Shown here piece after piece: positions 52,810-60,802 of a stretch of 64,000 bases of DNA. A model generated the notes under the pieces. The model worked only from the letters and a program-made list of their open reading frames with translations, was not told the origin of the DNA and made no database searches. Position 1 is the first letter of the stretch. Each line of letters starts with the position of its first letter. Position numbers and translations under genes: made by a program. Source of the stretch: Pseudomonas sp. GM50 (GTDB lineage Bacteria > Pseudomonadota > Gammaproteobacteria > Pseudomonadales > Pseudomonadaceae). The DNA lies in the NCBI RefSeq assembly GCF_000282375.1, contig NZ_AKJK01000076.1:33908-97907 (forward strand). Reading direction: 5' to 3'.

Positions 52810-55547
52810 TCGTCCGTGGCAATCGGCAACTCGATACAAAACCGCGCGCCCTCGGTCGAGTTTCTTACACTCAACTTACCGCCCATGTTTTCGACGATGC
52901 CGTAACTCACCGACAACCCGAGCCCGGTGCCGACGCCCACCGGTTTAGTGGTGAAGAACGGTTCGAAAATCCGCTCCAGCAGCCGTGGATCGATGCCGCC
53001 GCCGTTGTCCTCGACCCACAGTCGCACCGAGTGTTCATCGCGTTCGGCATACACCGAAATCCACGGTTTGAACTCCCGGTCGGCCTCGCGCTTGCCCAAC
53101 AATGCATCCCTCGCATTGACCATCAGATTGATCAGCACCTGTTCCAGCTGATCGACGTAACCGCGCACCTGCACCTCGAATCCGGTCTCGCTGACCCGCA
53201 GCTCGACGCCTTTGCCGCGCATGCCTTCGGACAGCAGCGACAGCGTGCCCTCGATGGCTTGAGCCGGATTGAACGGGTGCTGCTCGATCTCCGAGCGCCG
53301 ACCGAATACCCGCATGTGATCCACCACCCGCGCGGCGCGCTGGACTTGCGCGTCGATGCGGTTGAGCTTGTCTGTCAGGTAATCGATTTGCGCATCGCCA
53401 TTGCTCAGACGCTTGAGCACATTGACGATGGCCATGCGCATCACGTTCAGTGGCTGGTTGATTTCATGGGCCAGCCCGGTGGCCATTTCGCCGAGGGTGG
53501 CCATTTTCGCGCTCTGGGTGAGCTGTTGTTGGGCACGCCGGACTTCAGTGTTGTCGCGGCCCACGGCTTGTATCTCAAGCAAACGACCTTGCTCGTCGAA
53601 CACCCCGCGATCCGACCAGACCCACCAGGCGTGTTCCCGTCCCGGCAGTTGCAGGTTGATTTCCGCGGTGCTGACCGGGAACTCCGGGCTCAGGTGACTG
53701 AGCCGCTGGAGGAACGCTTCGCGCTGTTCCGGCGACATCCAGCTGCCCAGGTTCACCCCCGGCAGTTGCTCGGGCTGGCATTCCAGATAGGTCGCCAGCG
53801 GGCGGTTGCCAAAGGTCAACGTCAGGTCTGGAAGGTAACGGCAGATCATCGCCGGGGAATCTTCCACCAGGATCCGATAACGCTCTTCACTCTGTTTTAC
53901 TTGCTCGGCGGCCAGGGTCGCCTCGGTGACATCCAGCCACAGCCCCACGGCTTCCACCGGCAGCCCTAGGTCATCGCGCAGCAGTTTGGCTTCGTCGAGC
54001 AGCCAGTGGTAATCGCCGCGACTGTCGCGCAGCCGATAACGGGCACGCACCGAACCTTCGCGCAGCAGTTGCCGGGTGCGCTCGAAATAGCCGTCACGGT
54101 CCTCGGGGTGGACCCGTTCCACCAGCGCGCCGGCGGCGCAATCAGCGAGCGACCAACCGAGTAGCGGCAACAGGCTGTCGCTGAAAAATGTCGGTTGCAG
54201 CGCACCTTCGACGTAGCGCTGCACGTAGATCACCGCCGGTGAACTGGCGATCAGGTTGTCCAGCCGGGCATGGGCGGCAGCGGCGTTCTGCTGCTGATTC
54301 TTGATGTCACTGATGTCGAGCATGAAACCCACCAGCCGCCGGTTTCTGCCGATACCCAGGGCCTGACCTTGCAGCCGATACCAGATCGGCGTTTGCGCCG
54401 CGTCGGGGCGATGCAGGCGTACGCACAGCAGCAACGGCGCGCCTTCATCCTGCAAGGTTTGCAGGCGAATCGTCAGCTCTTCACGGTCGGCGGGGTGGAT
54501 CTGTTCGAGCCAGTCGTGCAGCGGCAAACGAGTACTCGCAAGGTTCAGCATGCTTGCCAGCGATGGCGCCAATTGCACCTCGGCGGTGTCGCTGAAGACC
54601 TCCCACCAGCCGGTGCCGAGCAAGGCTTGCAGAGACTCCAGCCGCTCCAGTTGCAGATGGTGCTGATGCTCGCGCAAGCGCTCAAGCAGCGGGCCGGCCA
54701 GCGCGGCGGTGAGTTGCAACCAGTCGCGCTCGCTCAGGTCGGGGGCACGCTCTTGCACCGGGTAGAAACCACAGAGCAACCAGGCCACCACGCCCAGGGC
54801 ATTGTGGTACGGCACCGCGAACCCTTCGGCATTGCCGAAGATGCCTTGCAGGCGCGGGTGTTCGCTGGGAGTCAATTGTTGGGGCGCGGAGCCATTCAAA
54901 CTGTCGAGACCGGTGCCCAGGCGTTGATCGATTTCCCACAACAGTGGCGCATCGAAGGCCGCGTAATGCTGGTGAATCAGCCACCCCTCGGCCTGTTCGT
55001 CGAGCAAGGCCATGGCGATGCAGGGGATCTGAAAGCGCTGGGCCAGACCTTGCAGCTGCTCCGCCAACACCTCGGGCAAGCGCGTCAGGCTGCACAGGCG
55101 CAACTGTTCGCTGACCTGCGCCGCGAGCAACTGGCATTGTTCACGGCTGCGCGCTTGTCGACGTTCGAGCAGCAAGTCGCCGATGTCGATCAACTGCAAC
55201 AGCCAGTTTTCGCCCAACGGCTGCACCCAGCCACGCAGATGCAGCGGTTGTTCGCCGAGGCTGAAAAAATCCAGGTCCAGGCTCTGTCCCTGCCACTCGG
55301 CAGGCGCGCCTTCGACCGACAGGCTGCTATGGGGCATGAGGTAATCGAGCAGATGCGGTGCCTGCGCGCCGGGCATATGTTGCGCCAGCAGATGCCGCAG
55401 CGGGCCGGTCAGCTGAATCACTCGGCCCTCGTCATTCAGGTGCAGCTGCAAACCGACACGTTGCACGCTCGGCGTGTCCGCACTGGTCGAGGGCTGTGGC
55501 GGTTGGCGATTGAGCAGACGCCCGAAGAGCTTGTCCCCGGAACTCAA
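52779..55547 (-). CDS. pprA: PAS-domain sensor histidine kinase PprA
   Basis: A 922-residue kinase without clear membrane helices. Several PAS-like domains (about 40-120, 330-420, 430-550, 560-680) precede HisKA with H694 in ATGLAHEINQPLN, and an ATPase domain (VLINLMVNARDAL, DNGGGIDPRLLERIFEPFFT, GLGLSVSYGIVENMGG). The architecture and the position next to the Tad genes fit PprA, partner of PprB in controlling the Flp pilus and adhesins. The start is TTG at 55547, overlapping the tadF-like stop (TTGA); no good ribosome site is seen, so expression probably depends on coupling. Confidence 0.85.
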   Translation of the reverse strand: MSSGDKLFGRLLNRQPPQPSTSADTPSVQRVGLQLHLNDEGRVIQLTGPLRHLLAQHMPGAQAPHLLDYLMPHSSLSVEGAPAEWQGQSLDLDFFSLGEQPLHLRGWVQPLGENWLLQLIDIGDLLLERRQARSREQCQLLAAQVSEQLRLCSLTRLPEVLAEQLQGLAQRFQIPCIAMALLDEQAEGWLIHQHYAAFDAPLLWEIDQRLGTGLDSLNGSAPQQLTPSEHPRLQGIFGNAEGFAVPYHNALGVVAWLLCGFYPVQERAPDLSERDWLQLTAALAGPLLERLREHQHHLQLERLESLQALLGTGWWEVFSDTAEVQLAPSLASMLNLASTRLPLHDWLEQIHPADREELTIRLQTLQDEGAPLLLCVRLHRPDAAQTPIWYRLQGQALGIGRNRRLVGFMLDISDIKNQQQNAAAAHARLDNLIASSPAVIYVQRYVEGALQPTFFSDSLLPLLGWSLADCAAGALVERVHPEDRDGYFERTRQLLREGSVRARYRLRDSRGDYHWLLDEAKLLRDDLGLPVEAVGLWLDVTEATLAAEQVKQSEERYRILVEDSPAMICRYLPDLTLTFGNRPLATYLECQPEQLPGVNLGSWMSPEQREAFLQRLSHLSPEFPVSTAEINLQLPGREHAWWVWSDRGVFDEQGRLLEIQAVGRDNTEVRRAQQQLTQSAKMATLGEMATGLAHEINQPLNVMRMAIVNVLKRLSNGDAQIDYLTDKLNRIDAQVQRAARVVDHMRVFGRRSEIEQHPFNPAQAIEGTLSLLSEGMRGKGVELRVSETGFEVQVRGYVDQLEQVLINLMVNARDALLGKREADREFKPWISVYAERDEHSVRLWVEDNGGGIDPRLLERIFEPFFTTKPVGVGTGLGLSVSYGIVENMGGKLSVRNSTEGARFCIELPIATDDQITSVARPE

Positions 55548-55984
55548 AATTGCAGGCTCGATCGGGCGGTAAGGGTCGCCGGCAGATTGGGCACCGAGCC
55601 GATCCCCGGCAGCACCAGGAACGGCAGCACCTGATTCAGTTTACTGGTGGGGTAGTTGATGGTGACCGTCAGCACGCCACCGATGTAGGTGGCACTGGCG
55701 TCGGTGGCCACATTGAAGTTCAGCGCGGCAGGAATCCAGGACAGCTGCCGGGTCAGTTCGGTGGTCGCTATGTTTCTGACGACGGTGTCGTAATTGGCGG
55801 TGCTTGGGTCCAGCGCCACACTGCGACGCACCGCTTCGGCCGTCGATTGATTGAATGATTGCATCAGCAACAGCGGCAGGCTGTAACTGACCAGCCCATA
55901 AAACACGGCGAAAAAGATGATGAACACCAAGGCGAACTCAATCGCCACGGCACCTTTTTGTTTGCGGGGGAGGCCTGTTTTCAT
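55544..55984 (-). CDS. TadE/TadF-like minor pseudopilin
   Basis: A 146-residue protein. The N-terminus KQKGAVAIEFALVFIIFFAV is the TadE-type pilin-like helix with a Gly before the AxxxEF cleavage motif, so the prepilin peptidase next door should process it. The remainder is a small beta-rich periplasmic domain. ATG 55984 is preferred; an in-frame GTG at 56008 has no ribosome site. It is divergent from fppA and coupled to pprA. Confidence 0.85.
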   Translation of the reverse strand: MKTGLPRKQKGAVAIEFALVFIIFFAVFYGLVSYSLPLLLMQSFNQSTAEAVRRSVALDPSTANYDTVVRNIATTELTRQLSWIPAALNFNVATDASATYIGGVLTVTINYPTSKLNQVLPFLVLPGIGSVPNLPATLTARSSLQF

Positions 55985-56059
55985 GAGTGCGTCTACCCTG
56001 ACCGTCACGACGTAGTATCAGCATAGAATCATTCAGCCAAAACGGACGTTTTTTACCGG

Positions 56060-56530
56060 ATGCAGAACTTTGTCCTACTTATCTGGCTGACGCTTTGCGC
56101 AGCACAGGATGTCCGAGAGCGGCACATCGCCAATGCCCTGACCCTTGGCGTGGGTGTATTGGCGCTGACGTATCTGTTGTGGACGGGCACCACATGGTTG
56201 GGGGCCGAGGCGGTGCAGGGCGGCTGGGCTTTGTTGTTGGCATTGGCCTTCACCTTGCCCGGTTATGCGTTGAGACGTCTGGGGGCAGGCGACGTGAAAC
56301 TGATGGCGACGCTGGGCCTTGCGACGGACGGTATGCACCTGCTCGGCGGCTTCATCGGCGCCGGATTGGCCAGTGCATTCTGGCTGCTGTTGGCGCCAAG
56401 ACTCTGGCTGTATATGGGGCAGGGGCTTAGAGAACGTCTTCGTTACCTGGGACCAGGAACGTCAAAAAAACAGCCCTTTGCGCCATTCGTTTTGGTGGGC
56501 ATGTTGCTCACTCTGGTCTGGATGCATTAG
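56060..56530 (+). CDS. fppA: Flp prepilin peptidase FppA (CpaA/TadV)
   Basis: A 156-residue membrane protease of the short type IV prepilin peptidase class. The two catalytic aspartates are visible: D17 in AAQDVRERHIAN and D78 in GAGDVKLMATLG. It removes leader peptides of Flp and the TadE/F-like proteins at the inner membrane. It lacks the N-methylase domain of PilD, as expected for FppA. It lies between the divergent tadF-like gene and pprB. Confidence 0.92.
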   Translation: MQNFVLLIWLTLCAAQDVRERHIANALTLGVGVLALTYLLWTGTTWLGAEAVQGGWALLLALAFTLPGYALRRLGAGDVKLMATLGLATDGMHLLGGFIGAGLASAFWLLLAPRLWLYMGQGLRERLRYLGPGTSKKQPFAPFVLVGMLLTLVWMH

Positions 56531-56654
56531 TCGCCGGGCAATACTCGTTCTATGTACATAGTTGGAAAGTGCGTCTACTTTCAAAACAGTTGTTGTACAG
56601 CCTGTGGGTAGTGGGTACAGGAACGGTCAAGCCATACTTGGCATGGAGTGACAC

Positions 56655-57443
56655 GTGAACAAGCTTATCTCGGCAATAAAAGTCCTTGTGGTCGATGACG
56701 AACCATTGATTGTCGAAGAACTTTGCGAGTTCATCGAGCGCAATGGTTATCGCTGTGTTCCTTGCCAGTCTGGCAAGCAGGCGATCGAGCGTTTCACTGA
56801 ATATGAGGATATCGGCCTGGTGCTCTGTGATTTGCGGATGCCTGACATGGATGGCATTCAGCTCGTTCAGACGTTACAACGGTTGTCCGGCAAGCATCGG
56901 GCATTCGAGGCGATCATGCTCACCGGCCGCGCAGACAAGCAGGACGTGATCAAGGCCTTGCGCGCCGGGTTCGCCGACTACTATCAGAAACCGATTGATC
57001 TGGATGAGTTGCTCGAAGGTTTGCGGCGCCAGGAAGTGGTCTTGCAGGAGCGGCAGAAAAACCTGCAGTTGGGGCATTTGAGTCAGAAGCTGCAGTACCT
57101 TTGTGAGTCGATCGATGAGCTGTATCAGGATCTGGACAAGGTTCGTCGGGGGCCGTCCTCTGAGCCTTTGTCGGATTCGGCTGGCGGTGCATTCAGTGAG
57201 GCGGAGCGGGTGGAGATGCCGGCGGTTTTCAATCAGCTGTCGCCGCGGCAGTTGGAGGTGGCGCGGTTGGTGGGCAAGGGGCAGACCAATTATCAGATCG
57301 CGTGTGAGTTGGGGATTACCGAGAACACGGTGAAGCTTTATGTGTCGCAGGTGTTGCGGTTGACGCATATGCATAACCGCACGCAAGTGGCGTTGGCGTT
57401 GTCGCCTGGTAATGCTGGTGGGCGGCGGCTTACTGCGCACTAG
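56655..57443 (+). CDS. pprB: Response regulator PprB
   Basis: A 262-residue transcription factor. Receiver domain at 10-125 with D59 in LVLCDLRMPDMDG, a helical linker, and a LuxR-type helix-turn-helix at about 195-250 (LSPRQLEVARLVGKGQTNYQ, then IACELGITENTVKLYVSQVL). It starts with GTG 56655 with GGAG upstream. In P. aeruginosa PprB, activated through PprA, turns on flp-tad, CupE and BapA genes. Control of the tad operon and flp here is therefore likely. A single REP arm follows the gene. Confidence 0.92.
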   Translation: MNKLISAIKVLVVDDEPLIVEELCEFIERNGYRCVPCQSGKQAIERFTEYEDIGLVLCDLRMPDMDGIQLVQTLQRLSGKHRAFEAIMLTGRADKQDVIKALRAGFADYYQKPIDLDELLEGLRRQEVVLQERQKNLQLGHLSQKLQYLCESIDELYQDLDKVRRGPSSEPLSDSAGGAFSEAERVEMPAVFNQLSPRQLEVARLVGKGQTNYQIACELGITENTVKLYVSQVLRLTHMHNRTQVALALSPGNAGGRRLTAH

Positions 57444-57461
57444 TCGAGTACGCTGATCAAC

Positions 57462-57487
57462 TGTGGGAGCGGGCTTGCTCGCGAAGG
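57462..57487. repeat. Single REP arm (type: GTGGGAGCGGGCTTGCTC)
   Basis: One 26-base arm with no inverted partner nearby, 19 bases after pprB. It belongs to the GTGGGAGCG family seen at 47.7 kb. Confidence 0.8.
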
Positions 57488-57521
57488 CGGCCTGACAGCC
57501 GACCTGTATTTTGTTGACTGA

Positions 57522-57555
57522 GTACATATCCGTTGCTGCGGTAACGGATATGTAC
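57522..57555. other. Perfect 13-bp palindromic hairpin
   Basis: Arms GTACATATCCGTT (57522-57534) and AACGGATATGTAC (57543-57555) around an 8-base loop, between the convergent pprB and receiver-domain genes. It may act as a two-way transcription block or be a member of another intergenic repeat family of fluorescent pseudomonads. Confidence 0.6.
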
Positions 57556-57569
57556 ACCACACGCCAGGA

Positions 57570-57971
57570 TCAGGAACTAACCACCCCTGGAAACAAATTA
57601 TTCAACGTCTCCAACAACCGCACGTGATAAATCGGCTTGCGAAACAAATCCAGCACCTGCAACCGCAACATATCACTCACATCATCCATATCCGCATGCC
57701 CCGACGTCACAATCACCGGTAAATGCTGACGAGCCGTATGCTCACGCAACCGCTTGATCAACGACATGCCACTCTCCTCCGGCATCCGCAAATCAGTAAT
57801 CACCAGCGCAATATCAGGATGACAAGTCAAATGATGAAGGGCGAGCTTGACCGACGTTGCCGTAAAACAAGTAAAGCCCTCGCCCTCCAGCAACTCGGCC
57901 AGTTCCAGTAACGCATCCTCCTCATCGTCGACCAGAAGAAGCTGTTGGCGAAGGAGCGCTGGAGCGTTCAT
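57570..57971 (-). CDS. Single-domain response regulator
   Basis: A 133-residue protein made of one receiver domain: acidic pair in LLLVDDEEDAL, phosphoacceptor D60 in LVITDLRMPEESGMS, threonine/serine switch in PVIVTSGHAD, and lysine in FRKPIY. There is no output domain. Its place between pprB and flp suggests a role in the PprA-PprB relay or as a phosphate sink, but that is inference. ATG 57971 gives the best start; the ribosome site is weak. Confidence 0.85.
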   Translation of the reverse strand: MNAPALLRQQLLLVDDEEDALLELAELLEGEGFTCFTATSVKLALHHLTCHPDIALVITDLRMPEESGMSLIKRLREHTARQHLPVIVTSGHADMDDVSDMLRLQVLDLFRKPIYHVRLLETLNNLFPGVVSS

Positions 57972-58055
57972 GGGTAACACCTGCAATGGACTAAGCCTTG
58001 ACGTTAGAAGCCCTTTGCGGGATTGGCAAATGACTGCCTATAGCCAGCCTTAAAA

Positions 58056-58253
58056 TCAAAGCGCAGCTGAAATGGTGGTGAACATTGCGGTGACACTCGT
58101 GGCGATGGGTGTCGCAAATGCTGCCAGCGCAACGGCCACCATACCCGCAATAATCGCGTACTCGATACCCGAAGCACCTTCAGTGTCTTTGGCCAGGCCT
58201 CTGTAAAAAACGAATTCGGATTTGATCTTCTGAACAACTTTAATAAAGGACAT
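58056..58253 (-). CDS. flp: Flp type IVb pilin
   Basis: A 65-residue prepilin. The cleavage motif GASG-IEYAIIAGMVAVALAAF (cut after the glycine, glutamate at mature position +2, tyrosine next) is the Flp signature; the leader is about 34 residues, long for the family. ATG 58253 with GGAG upstream is chosen over the earlier in-frame ATG. FppA should process it, and it is the major pilus subunit. It is transcribed away from rcpC-tadZABC across a 324-base divergent promoter region. Confidence 0.92.
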   Translation of the reverse strand: MSFIKVVQKIKSEFVFYRGLAKDTEGASGIEYAIIAGMVAVALAAFATPIATSVTAMFTTISAAL

Positions 58254-58577
58254 GACGTGTCTCCTATGACAGCGGATGTTGCACGGCCGCAACATGATTC
58301 CCCTATGCCAGCATCAGCATTGTCGGCAAACCCAAGACCAACAACTGTAAGAACCTATTAATACTTAAGTAGTAACCCGTTCACTGACGTCATGAAACAG
58401 TGCTTTTGGCTTCAAACCGTTACTTTTGTCAGATATTTACCGACCTGTAATGGCTTTTTGCTCTACCTGCGCTACCGTCAAATAGCGAAATAGTTCCATG
58501 TTCGTAGCTGCCTGATTGCGAAGTCATCTCGTTAGAACTCTTGGGGGGCGTTACGCAGCAGGAAAGGGAGAGCCTTC
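58254..58577. promoter_or_regulatory. Divergent promoter region of flp and rcpC-tadZABC
   Basis: These 324 bases hold no gene. They must contain the promoters of flp (leftward) and of the rcpC operon (rightward). A 10-bp palindrome TACTTAAGTA (58362-58371) within an AT-rich patch is a possible regulator site. I cannot name the PprB-binding site. Confidence 0.5.
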
Positions 58578-59507
58578 ATGAACAGTCGCGTCACCATGGG
58601 CCTGGCCGGGCTGTTTCTGGTAGGCGCCATCATTGCCGGTTACTGGGGGCTGGTGTTGAGTCGCCAACCGGCACCCGAATCCGTCGCGCAACCTGGCACA
58701 TCATCGGCCCCAATACTGTCGCCGGCGGACGACCCGACCCGCCAGCCGGTGGTTGTGTTGCTGCGTGACATAGCACCGTACGAACAAATCACCGCCGCCG
58801 ACGTGACCCTGGAAAAACTCCGTGCCGCCCCGGCCGGCAGCCTGTCCCGTCTCGACCAAGCCATTGGCCGTATGCCTTGGCGCACGCTGACTGCCGGCAG
58901 TTGGCTCAATGATGAAAGTTTCGAAACCGGCGGGGCGCTGGCGCGAATGATCCGCCCCGATGAGCGCGCCCTCGCCGTGGCGGCGGATGACGTGGTCAAT
59001 GTCGGCGGTCAACTGAGCCCCGGCGACTATGTCGACGTCCTGCTGTTTCTGCGCATGGACACCAACAACCTCCAGCAATCGGCCCAGGTCGTGGTTCCGG
59101 CGTTGCGGGTGCTCGGTGTCGGCGACCAGTTGGGGCTGATGAACGATGGGCTGCCTGCCAACCCGGCGCGTAGCAACGAAGAAAGACTCAAGCAGGAACA
59201 GCAGCGCGCCAGCGCCCGCACCGTTTTGCTCGCCGTCCCCGAACCCCTCTTGAGTCGCCTGATGCTCGCGGCTCAGGTCGGGGTTTTGCGCCTGGCCGTG
59301 CGCAGCGCCGAGGAAAAACGCCTGAACCAATACTGGGCCGGCAACCGCGATTCAAAGGCGAGCCTGGCCAGTGCCAATCGCGAACTGGTGCAGTTCAGTC
59401 AACTGGCCCTGGCCGGCACACCCAAACCCATAAGCGGCGGCGCAGCACCGCGCAAGACGAGTGTGGAAGTCATCCGCGGCAATGAAGTCACCCAACAAAC
59501 GCCCTGA
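58578..59507 (+). CDS. rcpC: Tad pilus protein RcpC (CpaB)
   Basis: A 309-residue periplasmic protein with one N-terminal membrane helix (MGLAGLFLVGAIIAGYWGLV), a SAF domain (VVVLLRDIAPYEQITAADV, then AIGRMPWRTLTAGSWLN) and the CpaB/RcpC C-terminal part (AVAADDVVNVGGQLSPGDY, VDVLLFL). RcpC helps assemble or gate the secretin of the Flp pilus. GGGAG precedes the ATG. The gene that should follow, rcpA, is absent; tadZ starts 90 bases after its stop. Confidence 0.92.
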   Translation: MNSRVTMGLAGLFLVGAIIAGYWGLVLSRQPAPESVAQPGTSSAPILSPADDPTRQPVVVLLRDIAPYEQITAADVTLEKLRAAPAGSLSRLDQAIGRMPWRTLTAGSWLNDESFETGGALARMIRPDERALAVAADDVVNVGGQLSPGDYVDVLLFLRMDTNNLQQSAQVVVPALRVLGVGDQLGLMNDGLPANPARSNEERLKQEQQRASARTVLLAVPEPLLSRLMLAAQVGVLRLAVRSAEEKRLNQYWAGNRDSKASLASANRELVQFSQLALAGTPKPISGGAAPRKTSVEVIRGNEVTQQTP

Positions 59508-59528
59508 ATCGAGCGAGGACGCTTCTCT

Positions 59529-59600
59529 ATGCGCAGACGTTTCACGCAGTACTTGCTCGACAACGGCTGCGTCGATACATGCGGTGGATTATCGCAATGA
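59529..59600 (+). pseudogene. 23-codon ORF in the place of rcpA, possible deletion remnant
   Basis: A short frame with a plausible ribosome site (GAGGAC, nine bases before ATG) begins MRRRFTQYL, in the basic style of a secretin signal-peptide start, and ends at a TGA that overlaps the tadZ start as ATGA. In P. aeruginosa the secretin gene rcpA (about 400 codons) lies exactly here. The simplest reading is an internal deletion that joined the first codons of rcpA to its last ones; a leader peptide that couples rcpC to tadZ is the alternative. Neither is proven by this sequence alone. Confidence 0.4.
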
Positions 59601-60802
59601 GCCAGCCCCAGAACCTGAGTCAGACGTTCCTCGCGATCACGCGTAACAGCACCGACTTCGAGTGGTTGCAAGGTGCGCTTGCCCCTTTGGGCCGAGTGAT
59701 CAGCGCCGGTGGCGGCAACCTCGACGAGCTCTTGACGCTGGTGGACGTGACCTTCGCCAGCCTGGTGTTCGTGGGTCTGGACCGTGAACATGTGGTGGCC
59801 CAGAGCGCGTTGATCGAGGGTGCCCTGGAAGCCAAACCGATGCTGGCGATCGTTGCGTTGGGCGACGGCATGGACAACCAACTCGTGCTCAACGCCATGC
59901 GTGCCGGCGCGCGGGATTTCGTCTCTTACGGCTCGCGTTCCAGTGAAGTTGCCGGGCTGGTGCGACGCCTGAGCAAACGCCTGCCGACCGTGACGCCGAA
60001 TATGCAACAGAATCAACAGGGTGGCCTGACCGTGCTTTACGGTGCGCAGAGCAATGCCGACGGGGCGTTGCTCGCCAACCACCTGGCGCACGTGGTGCAA
60101 AAGAGCGGTCAGCAGACACTGTTGCTGGATCTGGGCCTGCCGCGTGGCGACAGCCTTGCGTTGCTGGGGCTGGAGAGCTCGTTTCATTTTGGCGATGCGT
60201 TGCGACATCTGAGGCGCCTCGACGCGACGCTGATCGACAGCGCCTTCACTACCTGTGACGCCGGGCTGCGGATTCTCGCCTACGCCAGCAACGACGAACC
60301 GCTGGAGCAGACCAGTGCCGCCGAGTTGTACATGCTGCTCAGCGCCTTGCGTCAACATTTCCAGCACATTGTGGTGAACCTCACGGGCCAGTCGGACAGC
60401 GAAGCATTGCGCACCTTCGTCAGCCATTGCGACAAGTTGCTGTGGTACACCGATCAGAATGTGCTCGACTGCCGACGCAACCTTGAGGTGCTCGGCCGCT
60501 GGCGCGAAAAAGGCCTCAAGCTCGACCACGCCAGGTTGCTGGTGGACCGCTATCTGCGCAACGTCGCGCCAGACTCCGACACGTTGAGCAAAAGCTTTGG
60601 CATGGAGGTTATGGCGGTCCTTGCCTACAGCCCGGAAGTACGGCTCAACGCCAAGAATCAGGGGGTGAGCCTGTTCGAGCTGGCCCCGCGCGAAAACCTG
60701 ACCCAAAGCCTGCGCGCCCTCGGCGAACGACTGGCCAAACGCTCCGAAGACCTGGACAAACCCAAGGCTGGCTGGTTTGACCGATTGAGGGGCGCGCAAT
60801 GA
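59597..60802 (+). CDS. tadZ: Tad pilus localisation ATPase-like protein TadZ (CpaE)
   Basis: A 401-residue protein. N-terminal receiver-like domain without a full phosphorylation site (about 1-125), then a MinD/ParA-like domain (VLYGAQSNADGALLANHLA in the Walker position, with LLLDLGLPRGDSLALLGL after it). The P-loop is degenerate: GAQSNADGALL lacks the usual GKT. TadZ places the pilus machinery at a pole. ATG 59597 (MSQPQNLSQTFLAITRN) is preferred to 59579. Its stop overlaps tadA as ATGA. Confidence 0.9.
   Translation: MSQPQNLSQTFLAITRNSTDFEWLQGALAPLGRVISAGGGNLDELLTLVDVTFASLVFVGLDREHVVAQSALIEGALEAKPMLAIVALGDGMDNQLVLNAMRAGARDFVSYGSRSSEVAGLVRRLSKRLPTVTPNMQQNQQGGLTVLYGAQSNADGALLANHLAHVVQKSGQQTLLLDLGLPRGDSLALLGLESSFHFGDALRHLRRLDATLIDSAFTTCDAGLRILAYASNDEPLEQTSAAELYMLLSALRQHFQHIVVNLTGQSDSEALRTFVSHCDKLLWYTDQNVLDCRRNLEVLGRWREKGLKLDHARLLVDRYLRNVAPDSDTLSKSFGMEVMAVLAYSPEVRLNAKNQGVSLFELAPRENLTQSLRALGERLAKRSEDLDKPKAGWFDRLRGAQ

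Noticed and set aside
59399..60799. 466-codon minus-strand ORF opposite tadZ
   Set aside because: Shadow of tadZ; considered as a possible home for missing rcpA but it has no secretin motifs.
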